DNA of 64,000 nucleotides from Methanobacterium_B sp963825335 (GCA_963825335.1 CAWGSP010000002.1:1-64000), one strand, 5' to 3'. Counted from the first letter of the stretch, positions 1 through 8,899 are shown. Made by a program: numbers and translations. Notes: a model not told the origin generated them from the letters alone.

Positions 1-716
1 TACTTGCAGATATATTCCCAACAGCATATCATGCAACTGAATTAGCACGGGTTAAACCAGGAAAATCTGTTGCAATTTTTGGTGCAGGCCCAGTAGGTTT
101 ACTCACAGCCTACAGTTCAATTTTAAAGGGTGCAAGTGAGGTATATATCATTGATAAATCAGAGGAACGATTGAAACGTGCCAAATCTATTGGAGCCATC
201 CCAATTAATTTTAAAAACGGGGATCCCTCGGATCAAATTCTGAAAATGAGAAAGGATAACCAAAAAATAGTAGATGCTATGAGACCTGGTGAAGAAAAAG
301 CACTGGGCATAGACTGTGTAATAGACGCAGTTGGATTTCAATCATTAAACAGGAAAAATATAAAGGAATATAAAAGAAACCAGGTATTAATGGACATGGC
401 AAATCTAGTGAACACAGGTGGTAATATTGGTATCATCGGAGTTTACATACCTAACAATCCACCTGCACCGGATGAAAATGAAAAACAAGGAAATCTTGTG
501 TTTCCAATAGGAAAATTATGGAGTAAAAGTGTCCAGATAGGAACAGGAGTTGTTCCGGCCAAGAAATACCAGCCATATCTGAGGAATTTGATATCAACAG
601 GTAAAGCAAAACCCAGTTTCATAATTTCAGATAGGATCGATATCAAAGACGCTCCCAGCATTTATGCTGAATTCGATAAAAGGGACGGTGTTGTCAAACC
701 CGTGATAAAATTTTAA
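1..716 (+). CDS. Zinc-type alcohol / formaldehyde dehydrogenase, C-terminal part
   Basis: The reading frame is open from base 3, so the gene begins upstream of the window and only about the last 237 residues are present. The Rossmann motif GAGPVG is encoded near base 82, followed by an acidic residue at the end of beta-2 (IIDKS), which indicates NAD preference. The long insert after the Rossmann core (around GVYIPNNPPAPDENEKQG) and the ending resemble glutathione-independent formaldehyde dehydrogenases of the medium-chain dehydrogenase superfamily. The zinc-binding N-terminal half lies outside the window, so catalytic zinc ligands cannot be checked. Inference: a cytoplasmic NAD-dependent alcohol or aldehyde oxidoreductase. 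The exact substrate is unknown. Separated by 81 bp from the next gene on the same strand. Confidence 0.85.
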   Translation, partial: LADIFPTAYHATELARVKPGKSVAIFGAGPVGLLTAYSSILKGASEVYIIDKSEERLKRAKSIGAIPINFKNGDPSDQILKMRKDNQKIVDAMRPGEEKALGIDCVIDAVGFQSLNRKNIKEYKRNQVLMDMANLVNTGGNIGIIGVYIPNNPPAPDENEKQGNLVFPIGKLWSKSVQIGTGVVPAKKYQPYLRNLISTGKAKPSFIISDRIDIKDAPSIYAEFDKRDGVVKPVIKF

Positions 717-797
717 GGAAACTTGATAAGACATAAAATTTTAGAAAATGATTCAATGAAGTAAAAAATAAGTAGGATAATGAATAAATAATATTCT

Positions 798-1436
798 ATG
801 ACTAAAAAAACTGTTCTTTGCTATGGTGACTCTATTACATGGGGTTACAACCCGTATAACCAGAACAGGATGACAATCAACGAAAGATGGACAGGTATAC
901 TCAAAAATAGATTAGGTGACGACTACTCTGTAATAGAAGAAGGATTGAATGGAAGAACCACAGTATGGGATGATCCCCTAAGTGGGGTCTATAAAAACGG
1001 ATTAAATTATCTGATACCATGTCTCGACAGCCACAGACCCATCGATCTATGCATTTTACTATTGGGAACCAATGATCTGAAAAGAAGATTTTCACTTCCT
1101 TCAACAGAAATTGCACGGGGTATAACTGTTCTGGTGGAGGTCATACAAAAAAGTCAAACCGGTGTTGAAGGTTCAGCTCCTAAAATACTATTACTCGCAC
1201 CACCATTAGTTAAACATATAAAGAGTACTGCTGACGAGTTTAGAAACTCCTACAACAAATCAATTAAGTTGCCTGATTACTACAAGAAAATTGCCTTGAA
1301 ATATGGCTGCGAATTCCTTGACACATCAAAAATAATAGTTGCAAGCCAAATAGATGGTGTACATCCGGATATATGTGAACATCAAAAACTCGGTGCCGCA
1401 GTACTCGTGAAGGTTAAAGAAATCATGGAAAAATAA
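798..1436 (+). CDS. SGNH/GDSL-family hydrolase (arylesterase / thioesterase-like)
   Basis: 212 residues, the normal size of a single-domain SGNH hydrolase. The block I motif GDSITWG, with the nucleophile Ser, is at residues 10-16. The block III motif GTND (oxyanion Asn) is near residue 90 and the block V motif DGVHPD (catalytic Asp and His) near residue 187. All catalytic residues are therefore present. There is no signal peptide, so it should act in the cytoplasm on small esters, thioesters or acylated sugars. Family members include acyl-CoA thioesterase I and arylesterases, and the true substrate cannot be read from sequence. No strong ribosome site precedes the ATG at 798. It is followed by an AT-rich gap. 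Confidence 0.85.
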   Translation: MTKKTVLCYGDSITWGYNPYNQNRMTINERWTGILKNRLGDDYSVIEEGLNGRTTVWDDPLSGVYKNGLNYLIPCLDSHRPIDLCILLLGTNDLKRRFSLPSTEIARGITVLVEVIQKSQTGVEGSAPKILLLAPPLVKHIKSTADEFRNSYNKSIKLPDYYKKIALKYGCEFLDTSKIIVASQIDGVHPDICEHQKLGAAVLVKVKEIMEK

Positions 1437-1833
1437 AAAAAACCAAATTTAATAAAATCTTTCATTATTTTTAATTCTCACTATTACAGGAATTATCACC
1501 ATTTTTTAAATTGTTTCTATGAGTCCCGAATTTTTTTTATAAAAATACTAACCATGCTCCTCATTTAAAAATACACTCTTGGAGATAAAATTCTAAGACA
1601 ATGATCCAAGTAAAATTTCTGAAATATATTCTTGGTTATCATGTAAAATATATTGATCATGAATCTATTTCGGATAAAATTTTATGAATGACTAAAAATT
1701 ATCAGAAGATATAAAGTCAAGGTTGAACTTAAATAGATATTGATAAAATGGGATTAATAAAATATTGAAGGTTTACTGCATAAGGTTCTTGGATTGAAAA
1801 TATTATTCAGAAGAAATTTGGAGGTTATTAAAA
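1437..1833. other. AT-rich intergenic gap
   Basis: About 400 bp without a convincing gene. A 28-codon ATG frame at 1601-1687 has no ribosome site at a usable distance and was not called. A good GGAGG ribosome site for the stomatin-like gene lies at the right edge. Confidence 0.6.
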
Positions 1834-2625
1834 ATGGATTGGGTAACTACGATCATTATTATATTAATTATTTTGATTATCTTAGGGCTATCGATTCGTG
1901 TGGTGAATCAATATGAAAGAGGAGTAGTTTTCCGTTTAGGAAGGGTAATAGGAATTAAAGAACCCGGATTAAGGATAATAATTCCTTTGGTTGATCGCCT
2001 GGTCAAAGCTTCACTACAAGTCGTGACCATGCCAATAGCTTCACAGAAGATCATAACCGAAGACAACGTATCCATAGATGTAGCTGCTGTAGCATACTTT
2101 AAAGTCGTTGACCCATATAAAGCCGTGGTTGAAGTCCAAAATTATTACACAGCAGTGGATCAAATATCTCAAACAACTGTTAGAAGTGTTGTTGGACAGT
2201 TTAATCTCGACGAAATACTTTCAGAAACACCAAAAATTAACCTGCGAATAAAAGAGATCATCGATAAACACAGCGAACCATGGGGTATAAATGTCACAAC
2301 AGTCGAAATAAAAGACATTAAACTACCTGACAACATGAAACGTGTCATAGGAATGCAAGCTGAGGCTGAAAGGGAGAAAAGAGCTAAAATTATTGCTGCT
2401 GAAGGTGAATTTTTATCTGCTGCCAAATTAGGAGATGCTGCAGACATAATTTCAGAACACCCAATAGCATTACAACTCAGGATAATGCAGGTATTAAACC
2501 AGATAGCAGTCGAGAAGAATTCAACAATAATATTCCCTGCTCCGCTTATGAACAGTATAACTGACATAGCAAGCTTCTTGAAAACAGAGAATATGGAAGC
2601 TAAGAAACACGAAGACAAAAAGTAG
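1834..2625 (+). CDS. SPFH/stomatin-like (slipin) membrane protein
   Basis: 263 residues, typical for a prokaryotic stomatin (slipin, p-stomatin). One N-terminal hydrophobic segment (about residues 4-22) is followed by the conserved start of the SPFH/band 7 domain (VNQYERGVVFRLGR, residues 25-38). The middle carries EVQNYYTAV and the SETPKIN helix. A charged Ala/Glu-rich coiled-coil stretch follows (AEAEREKRAKIIAAEGE, about residues 178-194), as in other stomatins that oligomerise on membranes. A partner NfeD/STOPP protease often accompanies this family, but none is adjacent here. The GGAGG ribosome site is 12 bases before the ATG. Likely role: a membrane-microdomain scaffold. The gene ends before a hairpin with a T-tract. 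Confidence 0.92.
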   Translation: MDWVTTIIIILIILIILGLSIRVVNQYERGVVFRLGRVIGIKEPGLRIIIPLVDRLVKASLQVVTMPIASQKIITEDNVSIDVAAVAYFKVVDPYKAVVEVQNYYTAVDQISQTTVRSVVGQFNLDEILSETPKINLRIKEIIDKHSEPWGINVTTVEIKDIKLPDNMKRVIGMQAEAEREKRAKIIAAEGEFLSAAKLGDAADIISEHPIALQLRIMQVLNQIAVEKNSTIIFPAPLMNSITDIASFLKTENMEAKKHEDKK

Positions 2626-2654
2626 AGATATTAAAATTGGAAACTATGAATATA

Positions 2655-2690
2655 GGGAGTTGCGAATTTAAATTTACTCCCAATTTTTCT
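2655..2690 (+). terminator. Hairpin plus T-rich tail after the slipin gene
   Basis: GGGAGT at 2655-2660 pairs with ACTCCC at 2676-2681, followed by AATTTTTCTATTTT. It lies 30 bp after the stop codon, so it is a plausible transcription terminator. Confidence 0.6.
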
Positions 2691-3268
2691 ATTTTATCCT
2701 ATTTTAAAACTTTTTTTTTAAATTGTACCAGTTAAACCATCATTACTATTTTTTATGAACTATTTTAATGCACACGATTAAGATTTGTTGAACATTTTTC
2801 TGATACCAAGATTTTAGACGGTTGAATCGATCACAGATGTAATAACCGTTGTTGATAGGTTTGTTTCTAAAATTCCTAATAGCAATTTATTCAGTACGAA
2901 TGAATGCTCCATTAATATATATTATGAATAAAGGAAACTAATAGACTTTATCCTCTTGCATCGCTGCATGGGTTTGGATTGAGATTTATTATTAAGGCAA
3001 ATTATCTGGAGGATGAAATCATTATTTAAGCGTTTGTAAGAATGTAGCATAATTTTCTATTTTTGATTCTTCAATGAATTTTATAGTAGAAAAGAATATA
3101 TTTATGCTATGATTACCTCTACAACACTGGGACTGCCCTGTACTCTAGATATCCATTTAGTTACACCTACAAAACTTTTTAAAAAGAATAACGAGAATAA
3201 GATATAATAAAAGATTTTATATTAAAAGAAAAAATACCAATAATGAATTTTCTCGGGGGAATAAAATA
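2691..3268. other. AT-rich intergenic gap with a promoter for the next gene
   Basis: No coding frame was supported. A TATA-like TTTTATATT at 3215-3223 sits about 50 bp before the next ATG. A GGGGGA ribosome site precedes that start. Confidence 0.5.
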
Positions 3269-3613
3269 ATGAAATATAATTTGGGAGGTTATTTCAATGT
3301 TATTTCTGGTGTTTATTTAATTATTCTGAGTTCATACTTGATGATACCATTTTATCCTCGGATTTTTGTAGTTATAGGGGGTTTTTTAGTTATTGATGGA
3401 ATATTCAAATTCAAAGGTTACATCAATAAAACTTATTTCTTGGTGTTGTTTATTGTTATTGCATTATTTGGAGTTTATGCTCTCTCTTCTGCATCCAATA
3501 ATATTTTATATTATTATAATATAGGGGCTTTCATATTCTCTCTAATAATTTTCAGCTGGTATTATCTTCAAAGAAATAAACGTCGTGACCCGATTTATAA
3601 AAATGAATGGTGA
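3269..3613 (+). CDS. Small four-helix membrane protein, paralogue of the 54.1 kb gene
   Basis: 114 residues with about four hydrophobic helices (roughly residues 9-26, 28-48, 53-72, 80-100) and a short charged tail ending in KNEW. I do not recognise a named family. It is clearly related to the protein at 54055-54444: both start their core with a GGYFNV/KGYFII segment, share KGYINKTY / KGYLNKTY and LFG at equivalent places, and end with a proline followed by an acidic NEW/DEW tail. A GGGGGA ribosome site precedes the ATG. The function is unknown. The position between gaps suggests a monocistronic gene. Confidence 0.75.
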   Translation: MKYNLGGYFNVISGVYLIILSSYLMIPFYPRIFVVIGGFLVIDGIFKFKGYINKTYFLVLFIVIALFGVYALSSASNNILYYYNIGAFIFSLIIFSWYYLQRNKRRDPIYKNEW

Positions 3614-3759
3614 ATTTTTTATAAAAATAATAATCTACTTCGTTAAATTTGACCAATAAGAAGTCTGATTTTACCATTTTGGTAGTCATCTGATGAATCT
3701 ACTTATTTTATATATTATAATTCTATATCCTTATTCAGAGAGTGTTTAATTAAAAAATA

Positions 3760-3830
3760 GGGAGTAAATTATGAAAATAGGGGAAATTTACCCCATTGAC
3801 TTTGATCTATTTTTTTTAATATTTTTTTTA
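3760..3830 (+). terminator. Hairpin followed by long T-tracts
   Basis: GTAAATT (3764-3770) pairs with AATTTAC (3785-3791), with GGG and CCC at the outer edges. T-runs follow at 3811-3830. The sequence GGGAGTAAATT is also found (as its complement) in the terminator-like hairpin after the slipin gene. The hairpin lies about 150 bp after the small membrane gene. Confidence 0.4.
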
Positions 3831-3935
3831 AATTATTTTGGCCATTGATATGTTGAGATCGGACAGATCAGAATTGGGATAATTTATCAATTCAAAGACT
3901 TGGTTTGACTGCTAAATAAACTTGTAATCCACAAA

Positions 3936-3974
3936 TTTATATACTTGTGAGCTCAAATAAATAATTGAGGTGAT
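3936..3974 (+). promoter_or_regulatory. Histone gene promoter and ribosome site
   Basis: The archaeal TATA box TTTATATAC is at 3936-3944. The expected start site is about 25 bases downstream. GAGGTGAT at 3967-3974 is a strong ribosome site six bases before the ATG at 3980. This is the clearest strong promoter arrangement in the first 10 kb, which fits an abundant protein. Confidence 0.75.
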
Positions 3975-3979
3975 TATAT

Positions 3980-4186
3980 ATGAGTGAATTACCAATTGCT
4001 CCGGTTGAAAGAATAATGAAAAATTCGGGTGCTCAAAGAGTAAGCGAAGAAGGTAAAGAAGAGTTAGCCAAAGTTCTGGAAGAATGCGGTGAAACGATAG
4101 CTAAAGAAGCTGTTAGACTAGCAAAGCATGCTGGACGAAAAACAGTTAAAGCATCAGACATCGAATTAGCTCTTAAAAGAATATAA
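3980..4186 (+). CDS. Archaeal histone (HmfA/HmfB type)
   Basis: 68 residues, a single histone fold with no tails, the standard size of Methanobacteriales histones. The N-terminus carries LPIAPVERIMKN-GAQRVS. The middle helix is rich in Glu/Lys (EEGKEELAKVLEECGETIAKEAVRLAKHAGRK) and the ending TVKASDIELALKRI is diagnostic. The protein forms homo- and heterodimers that wrap DNA into nucleosome-like fibres. It contains a Cys (ECGE) in the long alpha-2 helix. Promoter and ribosome site are strong, and a T-rich run (4188-4206) follows the stop, so the gene is an independent, probably highly expressed unit. Confidence 0.97.
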   Translation: MSELPIAPVERIMKNSGAQRVSEEGKEELAKVLEECGETIAKEAVRLAKHAGRKTVKASDIELALKRI

Positions 4187-4210
4187 ATTTATTTTTCTTT
4201 TTTTTATAAA
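4187..4210 (+). terminator. Oligo-T terminator after the histone gene
   Basis: ATTTATTTTTC followed by eight or more T directly after the stop codon matches the oligo-T terminators typical of archaea. Confidence 0.6.
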
Positions 4211-4360
4211 TTAAATACTACTTTAAAACCGTTTTTTAATAAATATTTTCCGCGTCAAAAATGTTATTTTTTTCACGATCAGAACGACTTTTACGGGCAT
4301 AAAAAAAAGTTGCTAGACTAAATTTCAGATCAAAAAAATTAGAAAAAATTACAATATCGT

Positions 4361-4501
4361 TTATATATAGTTCTCAGGATTTCCATCGAATTCTTTTTTA
4401 CATCCCGGAGCACAGAAATAATATTTCTTGCCCTTGTATTCACTTGTCCATTTAGCACTGCTTTCATCCACATCCATCTTACAAATAGGGTCTATTGCCA
4501 T
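4361..4501 (-). CDS. 46-residue YHS-domain protein
   Basis: A small gene on the minus strand. The start ATG is at 4501 with AAAGGAGG directly upstream, and the stop TAA is at 4361-4363. The product has the classic YHS pattern: an N-terminal DPICKM-D motif, a Tyr/Lys-rich strand (EYKGKKYYF) and CAPGCKKEF-NPENYI at the end. YHS domains bind metals, probably through the three Cys residues, and occur alone or fused to P-type ATPases and copper or mercury proteins. Likely role: a metal-binding or metal-delivery mini-protein in the cytoplasm. No metal transporter is adjacent, so the partner is unknown. It is convergent with the histone gene. Confidence 0.88.
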   Translation of the reverse strand: MAIDPICKMDVDESSAKWTSEYKGKKYYFCAPGCKKEFDGNPENYI

Positions 4502-5148
4502 TTTATTTCCTCCTTTAATGATATATCAATATCACTTCATAAAATATATACTGAATCATTTTATGGCACTTCAAATCCTAGTTAATATCAACACATAACA
4601 AAAAATGATCGAATAAAAAATTTTTTGCCAATCACTTCATTATTCATGGAATAACTTGTATAATTGTGTAGGAAGCAACAATGAAATTATTTTAAATTTA
4701 CCCTACTTCTATTATTAAATAATTGTACATCATACTCCTGTATGTATTATTTATACAGCTTCAATTAATTATATTTGATTGATCGAGGATTTGGTGTGAA
4801 AATATTATTATTCAACAAGTAGTTTTTTTTAACTGAATAATTTTATGATACAAAAATCATATAATTATTTGATAAGTATAATTTTAATTTAAGAATAATT
4901 GAGATTATAGATAATTCTTAAAAACCTCCAATAGGGAAAAAGTCTAATCACATGTTAGCAGAGAATTTTTTTTAATTATTTGAATTTTATTAGATAACAT
5001 TTGGAATACCAAAAAAAACTAATCATACAGTTCTGTATCCAAACGATTTGGATCGTGTGGTAGATCCCATTAATAATTGGATAATCGGAACATTATTCTC
5101 GTCGATGATTTGATGGATAAATAGACAAAATTTGGTCAAATTTGTAAC
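4502..5148. other. AT-rich intergenic gap between divergent genes
   Basis: About 650 bp of very AT-rich DNA without a supported coding frame, lying between the YHS gene (minus) and the VOC gene (plus). It must hold both promoters. Nothing else was recognised. Confidence 0.5.
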
Positions 5149-5161
5149 AAGGAGGAATTAT

Positions 5162-5644
5162 ATGCAAAAAATTGTACCTTTCTTATGGTTTAATGATAAT
5201 GCAGAGGATGCAACCAATTACTATACAACAATTTTTAAAAATTCGAAAATATCAAACATCAAATATTATGGTAAAACAGGGCCCGGAGTTGAAGGTAGCG
5301 TGATGTCGGTTACATTCCAAATTGACGGGCAAAATTTCATTGCATTCAATGGTGGTCCCCAATTTACATTCACACCAGCCATATCTTTTTTTGTTAACTG
5401 CGAAACACAAACAGAATTAGACGAGTACTGGGATAAACTCGCCGAAGAGGGTGAAGAATTGGGACCCGGGTGGGTTAAGGATAAATATGGATTATCCTGG
5501 CAGATAGTACCTACAATCCTTGATGAGATGTTGAACGATCCAGTACTGGAAAAATCAGCACGGGTGATGAATACAATGCAAAAAATGATGAAACTCGATA
5601 TAAAAAAATTGAAACAAGCATATGGTGGGGAATTAAACGATTAA
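5162..5644 (+). CDS. VOC-superfamily protein (PhnB / 3-demethylubiquinone methyltransferase-like fold)
   Basis: 160 residues from the ATG at 5162, chosen because AAGGAGG lies 6 bases upstream. The frame is open further to 5132 but without a ribosome site. The start PFLWFNDNAEDATNYY and the motif VTFQIDGQNFIAFNGGP-F-FTPAISFFV are the signature of the PhnB-like (3-dmu-9_3-mt, PF06983) branch of the glyoxalase/bleomycin-resistance superfamily. The ending GLSWQIVP is also typical. Members are dimeric and their activity is mostly unknown. The ubiquinone methyltransferase name is historical and should not be taken literally, particularly in a methanogen. A hairpin follows the stop. Confidence 0.9.
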   Translation: MQKIVPFLWFNDNAEDATNYYTTIFKNSKISNIKYYGKTGPGVEGSVMSVTFQIDGQNFIAFNGGPQFTFTPAISFFVNCETQTELDEYWDKLAEEGEELGPGWVKDKYGLSWQIVPTILDEMLNDPVLEKSARVMNTMQKMMKLDIKKLKQAYGGELND

Positions 5645-5680
5645 TTACTCTTAGAAAAATTAATCCATAAATATTTAATG

Positions 5681-5713
5681 GATATCGTTAGCACAGAAGA
5701 GCTAACAATTATC
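5681..5713 (+). terminator. Hairpin between VOC gene and next small gene
   Basis: GTTAGC at 5687-5692 pairs with GCTAAC at 5701-5706. The flanking GATA and TATC can extend the stem across a small internal loop. It lies 40 bp after the stop and 35 bp before the next ATG. It could be a terminator or a processing site. Confidence 0.4.
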
Positions 5714-5747
5714 ATATTCAAAATAAAAAAAACATAGGAAGGAACTT

Positions 5748-5954
5748 ATGAAAGCTACAAAAATTAATGTACAATATTCGGATAATACAGAGACTTATGA
5801 AGTCGGTGATAAAGGTGTGCGATCCATCACTATTCAGACTAATAATGAACGTGTGAAAATTGAATTTGAAAAACAATTAGATTGGGATTACAAGATCATA
5901 CCACTTTTCATGGTTAAAGCTTTAGATATTAAGGAAGACCAAAGTAGTAGGTAA
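5748..5954 (+). CDS. Small hypothetical protein, 68 residues
   Basis: The ATG at 5748 has a GGAAGGAA ribosome site. The product is a soluble, beta-rich looking protein (KATKINVQYSDNTETYEVG, ITIQTNNERVKIEF) with no Cys and no membrane segment. I do not recognise a family. It lies 100 bp after the VOC gene and 134 bp before another small soluble protein on the same strand. No function is assigned. Confidence 0.6.
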   Translation: MKATKINVQYSDNTETYEVGDKGVRSITIQTNNERVKIEFEKQLDWDYKIIPLFMVKALDIKEDQSSR

Positions 5955-6088
5955 ATAATAAAAAATTATTATTAGTTACAATGCAAAAATATTTTTAGAA
6001 TTTAAAAATTAGTTGGAAAATGGCGGATGAACATTAATTTAAGGATCGATTTTTTTTAACTAATCATTGCAAAAATTTGGTGATCTAT

Positions 6089-6346
6089 ATGGATGATGAA
6101 TTAAGTAAACAACTCGAATTAAATGAAAAAATATCAACTGAAGACTTTATTAAGGCTAAGACAATTTTAAAATCACTTTTCAAAGGTCTATATACCAATG
6201 CAGGAATGGAGTGGACTAAAGATAATGATGATGATGTGGAATTTGTGGCAGATGCAATAGAAAGACGGGCAATCAATCATTTTGGGGACATATATATCCA
6301 ATTTTTAGCTGAAGAAAGTGAAAAAGAATGTAACCATGAAGATTAA
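6089..6346 (+). CDS. Small acidic hypothetical protein, 85 residues
   Basis: The start is placed at the ATG at 6089 because GGTGATC (6079-6085) lies directly upstream. A TTG/GTG extension to 6077 would bury that ribosome site. The product is acidic and helical (DDELSKQLELNEKIS, then KAKTILKSLFKGLY, DNDDDVEFVADAIERRAIN) and ends in EKECNHED. No membrane segment or known motif is seen. Unknown function; perhaps a small regulator or adaptor. Confidence 0.6.
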   Translation: MDDELSKQLELNEKISTEDFIKAKTILKSLFKGLYTNAGMEWTKDNDDDVEFVADAIERRAINHFGDIYIQFLAEESEKECNHED

Positions 6347-6659
6347 CCAGTTTCAGCCTTTATAATTTTTTTTAGTACGATAATGAATACTGTATATTTA
6401 AAAACAGTGATGTAACCAGAGACTCATAAAAATTATTTTTCAAACAGCCCAGATCCATGGACATGATTATTTTATTTTAATTTATTTTATTTTAATGCCT
6501 AAAAAATAAAATGAAGTCTTGCGGATGGAATATTCAAGTTTGAAGTTTTTATATGTGTTTTAGAACTTATTCGCATTATTGGATAACCGATAAATATATA
6601 TGTTAAATATTGTATACCCGATAAATGGTAATCTATGGAATAGTGTAAAAAAAAATATT
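6347..6659. other. AT-rich gap with a promoter-like region
   Basis: No gene was seen. A 9-bp direct repeat CCGATAAAT occurs at 6587-6595 and 6618-6626. It flanks an AAATATATA TATA-like box (6592-6600), about 60-70 bp upstream of the Cys-rich mini-ORF. Confidence 0.4.
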
Positions 6660-6671
6660 GGAGGTGAGATT

Positions 6672-6764
6672 ATACAAGCACAATTTGACTTACAACACTT
6701 CTGTTGCGGCCCTAAAGGTTGTGAAATAGAAATTGTTTACGGCGAGATGATGGACGCCGAATAA
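6672..6764 (+). CDS. Possible 30-residue Cys-rich peptide with a non-canonical start
   Basis: A full GGAGGTGA ribosome site lies at 6660-6667. Four bases later an open frame runs to a TAA at 6762-6764. The first codon at the right spacing is ATA (6672); no ATG, GTG or TTG is available in frame, and an upstream ATT at 6669 is the only alternative. The product would read QAQFDLQHF then CCGPKGCEIEIVYGEMMDAE, with three Cys in a CC-x4-C pattern and an acidic tail. Either this is a real short peptide with an unusual start codon, or a small gene silenced by an ATG-to-ATA change. I do not recognise the peptide. A TATA-like box lies about 70 bp upstream. Confidence 0.4.
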   Translation: MQAQFDLQHFCCGPKGCEIEIVYGEMMDAE

Positions 6765-7499
6765 ATACATTAAACCAATCCAAAAATATCTTAATTATTA
6801 TTTTTTTTAATCTATAATGTAATTACAATAAAAAAAAATCCAAATTTATTAAATATTCAACTAAAATAACAGCTATTATAAGCGTATACTCAATTTTCTT
6901 TATTCTCAATTCCACAATATCTTAACTAATCGATCCATGGAAATCCATGAAAAGTTATCTGAAGTTGTCTGAAGATTATCAACCATAATTATAAAATTAA
7001 ATGGATGAGCATCCCGTTATACTTTGAAACAAAAAACTTGTATCATATCAAATTTTAAGTATGCTTATTAGTTTATCTTTATCTTTTAACATGAAATGGT
7101 ATTTATAATCAAATATTTGGCTAGTAATTTTTCGTCAATCAATCGGAGTAATATTTGGAAATGAAATTTATTGGGCAGTCTTTCAAATCTAATTTTGAGG
7201 ATAACATATATTATTCTCAAACCATTGGGCATCTTCCTTATACTAAATTCAACCTTGTATTCAGAATTTCGATATTAGTATACGCTTTATATTCTAAGAA
7301 ATGCTTTTTTTATTTCACCAACTATCTCATCTGACAAATTTTTGTAGTTCACTTTTATTATATTCATAAAAATTTTCCAAACACCAAATATTTACGTGTT
7401 TTTAAATGAAAATAATAGTGATATCATTTTATTATAAGAAGGGCTGAATAGCAAATAATAAATCACAGTTTTTATTATTATAATACGGGGGAGTGTTTA
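6765..7499. other. Long AT-rich intergenic gap
   Basis: About 730 bp without a supported coding frame on either strand. The right edge holds a GGGGGAG ribosome site for the next gene. No repeat or RNA structure was recognised. Confidence 0.5.
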
Positions 7500-8021
7500 A
7501 TGGGGTATTTGATCTGTGATAGTTGTAATAGTTATTATGAGCTTCAGTCTGGAGAATCTCCATATGATTTTAATTTAACCTGCGACTGTGGGGGCAAATT
7601 GATATATTCTGATGAATTAGTCAGTTCAAACACTCCAAATAATGCTAGTAAGTCTAATGTAAATTTATTCTATTTTAAATCCATTTACTGGCCAGTGGCC
7701 CTTGGAATTGGTATAATTTTTGGTTTGATCTATTCATACCTAACAATGTTAGTGTTGGTGATTCCAGCACTGTTAATAATTCCGGCGTTTATAGGATTTC
7801 TAGTTCCAGAAAAAAATGCTGCAAAAAATACGGCGGCTTTAACCAATGCACTCACTTTATTCATCGCCACTTTCATTCTAGGAGGATATAATTGGATAGG
7901 GGCACTGGTAATTTCATTACCTCTGGCTTTGTTGGGTGCCGTTGTTGGAATATGCTTTGGATGGATAGGATGGCAAATTAAATCTTTAGCAATCAAACAA
8001 AGCAGTACATCCAACACATAA
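7500..8021 (+). CDS. Zinc-ribbon membrane protein
   Basis: 173 residues. The N-terminal 35 residues carry two Cys pairs (CDSC near residue 6 and CDCGG near residue 29), a likely zinc ribbon facing the cytoplasm. After a polar linker come about four hydrophobic segments (roughly residues 62-82, 84-102, 112-130, 137-160), the last being Gly-rich (GAVVGICFGWIGW). GGGGGAG lies 6 bases before the ATG. A ribbon plus small membrane domain is a layout I associate with methanogen proteins of unknown function. No neighbour suggests a role. Confidence 0.75.
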   Translation: MGYLICDSCNSYYELQSGESPYDFNLTCDCGGKLIYSDELVSSNTPNNASKSNVNLFYFKSIYWPVALGIGIIFGLIYSYLTMLVLVIPALLIIPAFIGFLVPEKNAAKNTAALTNALTLFIATFILGGYNWIGALVISLPLALLGAVVGICFGWIGWQIKSLAIKQSSTSNT

Positions 8022-8397
8022 AAATATTCTAAAAATTCAATATTCTTTAATTCTCGGCTACAATTGTAGCAAATTTTCTAAAGAATCAACACATCTATTT
8101 TTTCAAATTTTACCTTGCTGCACCACTTTTTATTAGATACACATTTATCTACTAAATTGCAATGAATATTCTATTTCTACAATTTTTGCACTACAATGTG
8201 TTGATTATCTATTAGAGTATGTTTCAATGAGAATACTCCAAGATATACGATTCCAGGTCAAGATATTGGGCTTTTTAAATATACTTACATTCATTATTCA
8301 GATAATACCAAACACAGCAAATGAATATACTAAAATTTTTATAAATATTGAGTATAAAAACCAAGTTTTATAGAATTATTGGTAATTTACCCAAAAC
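8022..8397. other. AT-rich intergenic gap
   Basis: No gene, repeat or RNA was recognised. It holds the upstream region of the Lrp operon. Confidence 0.5.
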
Positions 8398-8410
8398 ATT
8401 ATATATATTC
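8398..8410 (+). promoter_or_regulatory. TATA box of the Lrp-MgtE-N-Nramp operon
   Basis: ATTATATATATTC lies about 50 bp before the Lrp start codon. It is the only good archaeal TATA element before three closely spaced genes. Confidence 0.55.
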
Positions 8411-8455
8411 AGGGTATATCATTAACTATATTAACAAAAAAGGTGTTGACGAAAA

Positions 8456-8899
8456 ATGGATGATTTAGACGCGGCTATACTCCGTTCTTTAAATAAAAAT
8501 TCGAGAATTACCATATCTCAAATGTCAAAAGAAATAGATGTACCAGATGCAACAATCTCCAACAGACTTAAAAAATTGGAAAAAAATGTAATAAAACATT
8601 ACACAACGATCCTCAACTGGCAGAAAATAGGCCTTAACATAACAGCAATAATCATTATCCAAACAGAATCTGAAAAACATGAATCAGTTAAAAAGGAATT
8701 ATCAAAGCTTGAAGAGATATCTGAAGTGTACAGTGTATCTGGAGAATATGATATACTCATTAAAGTGTGGATTCAAGGCATTGAAGAACTTAACCAGTTA
8801 ATAGACGAGAAAATTCGTTCAATTGAGGGTGTAGAAGATTTAACTGAAATGATTGTGATGGAACGTGTTAAAGAGGATTTGGTCCCGACAATACCCTAA
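8456..8899 (+). CDS. Lrp/AsnC-family transcription regulator
   Basis: 147 residues. The N-terminal winged helix-turn-helix starts with the family hallmark LDAAILRSLNKNSRITISQMSKEI and contains the recognition helix ATISNRLKKLE. The C-terminal RAM/ligand-binding domain has the pattern EVYSVSGEYDILIKVW (around residues 98-113). Such proteins form octamers that sense amino acids or other small molecules and either repress or activate. The gene is 36 bp upstream of the MgtE-N/CBS gene on the same strand, with no promoter between, so it probably regulates this metal-transport operon and itself. Its ligand is unknown. Confidence 0.92.
   Translation: MDDLDAAILRSLNKNSRITISQMSKEIDVPDATISNRLKKLEKNVIKHYTTILNWQKIGLNITAIIIIQTESEKHESVKKELSKLEEISEVYSVSGEYDILIKVWIQGIEELNQLIDEKIRSIEGVEDLTEMIVMERVKEDLVPTIP

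Noticed and set aside
1601..1687. 28-codon ATG frame after the SGNH gene
   Set aside because: The GGAG upstream is about 18 bases away and the peptide has no recognisable feature.
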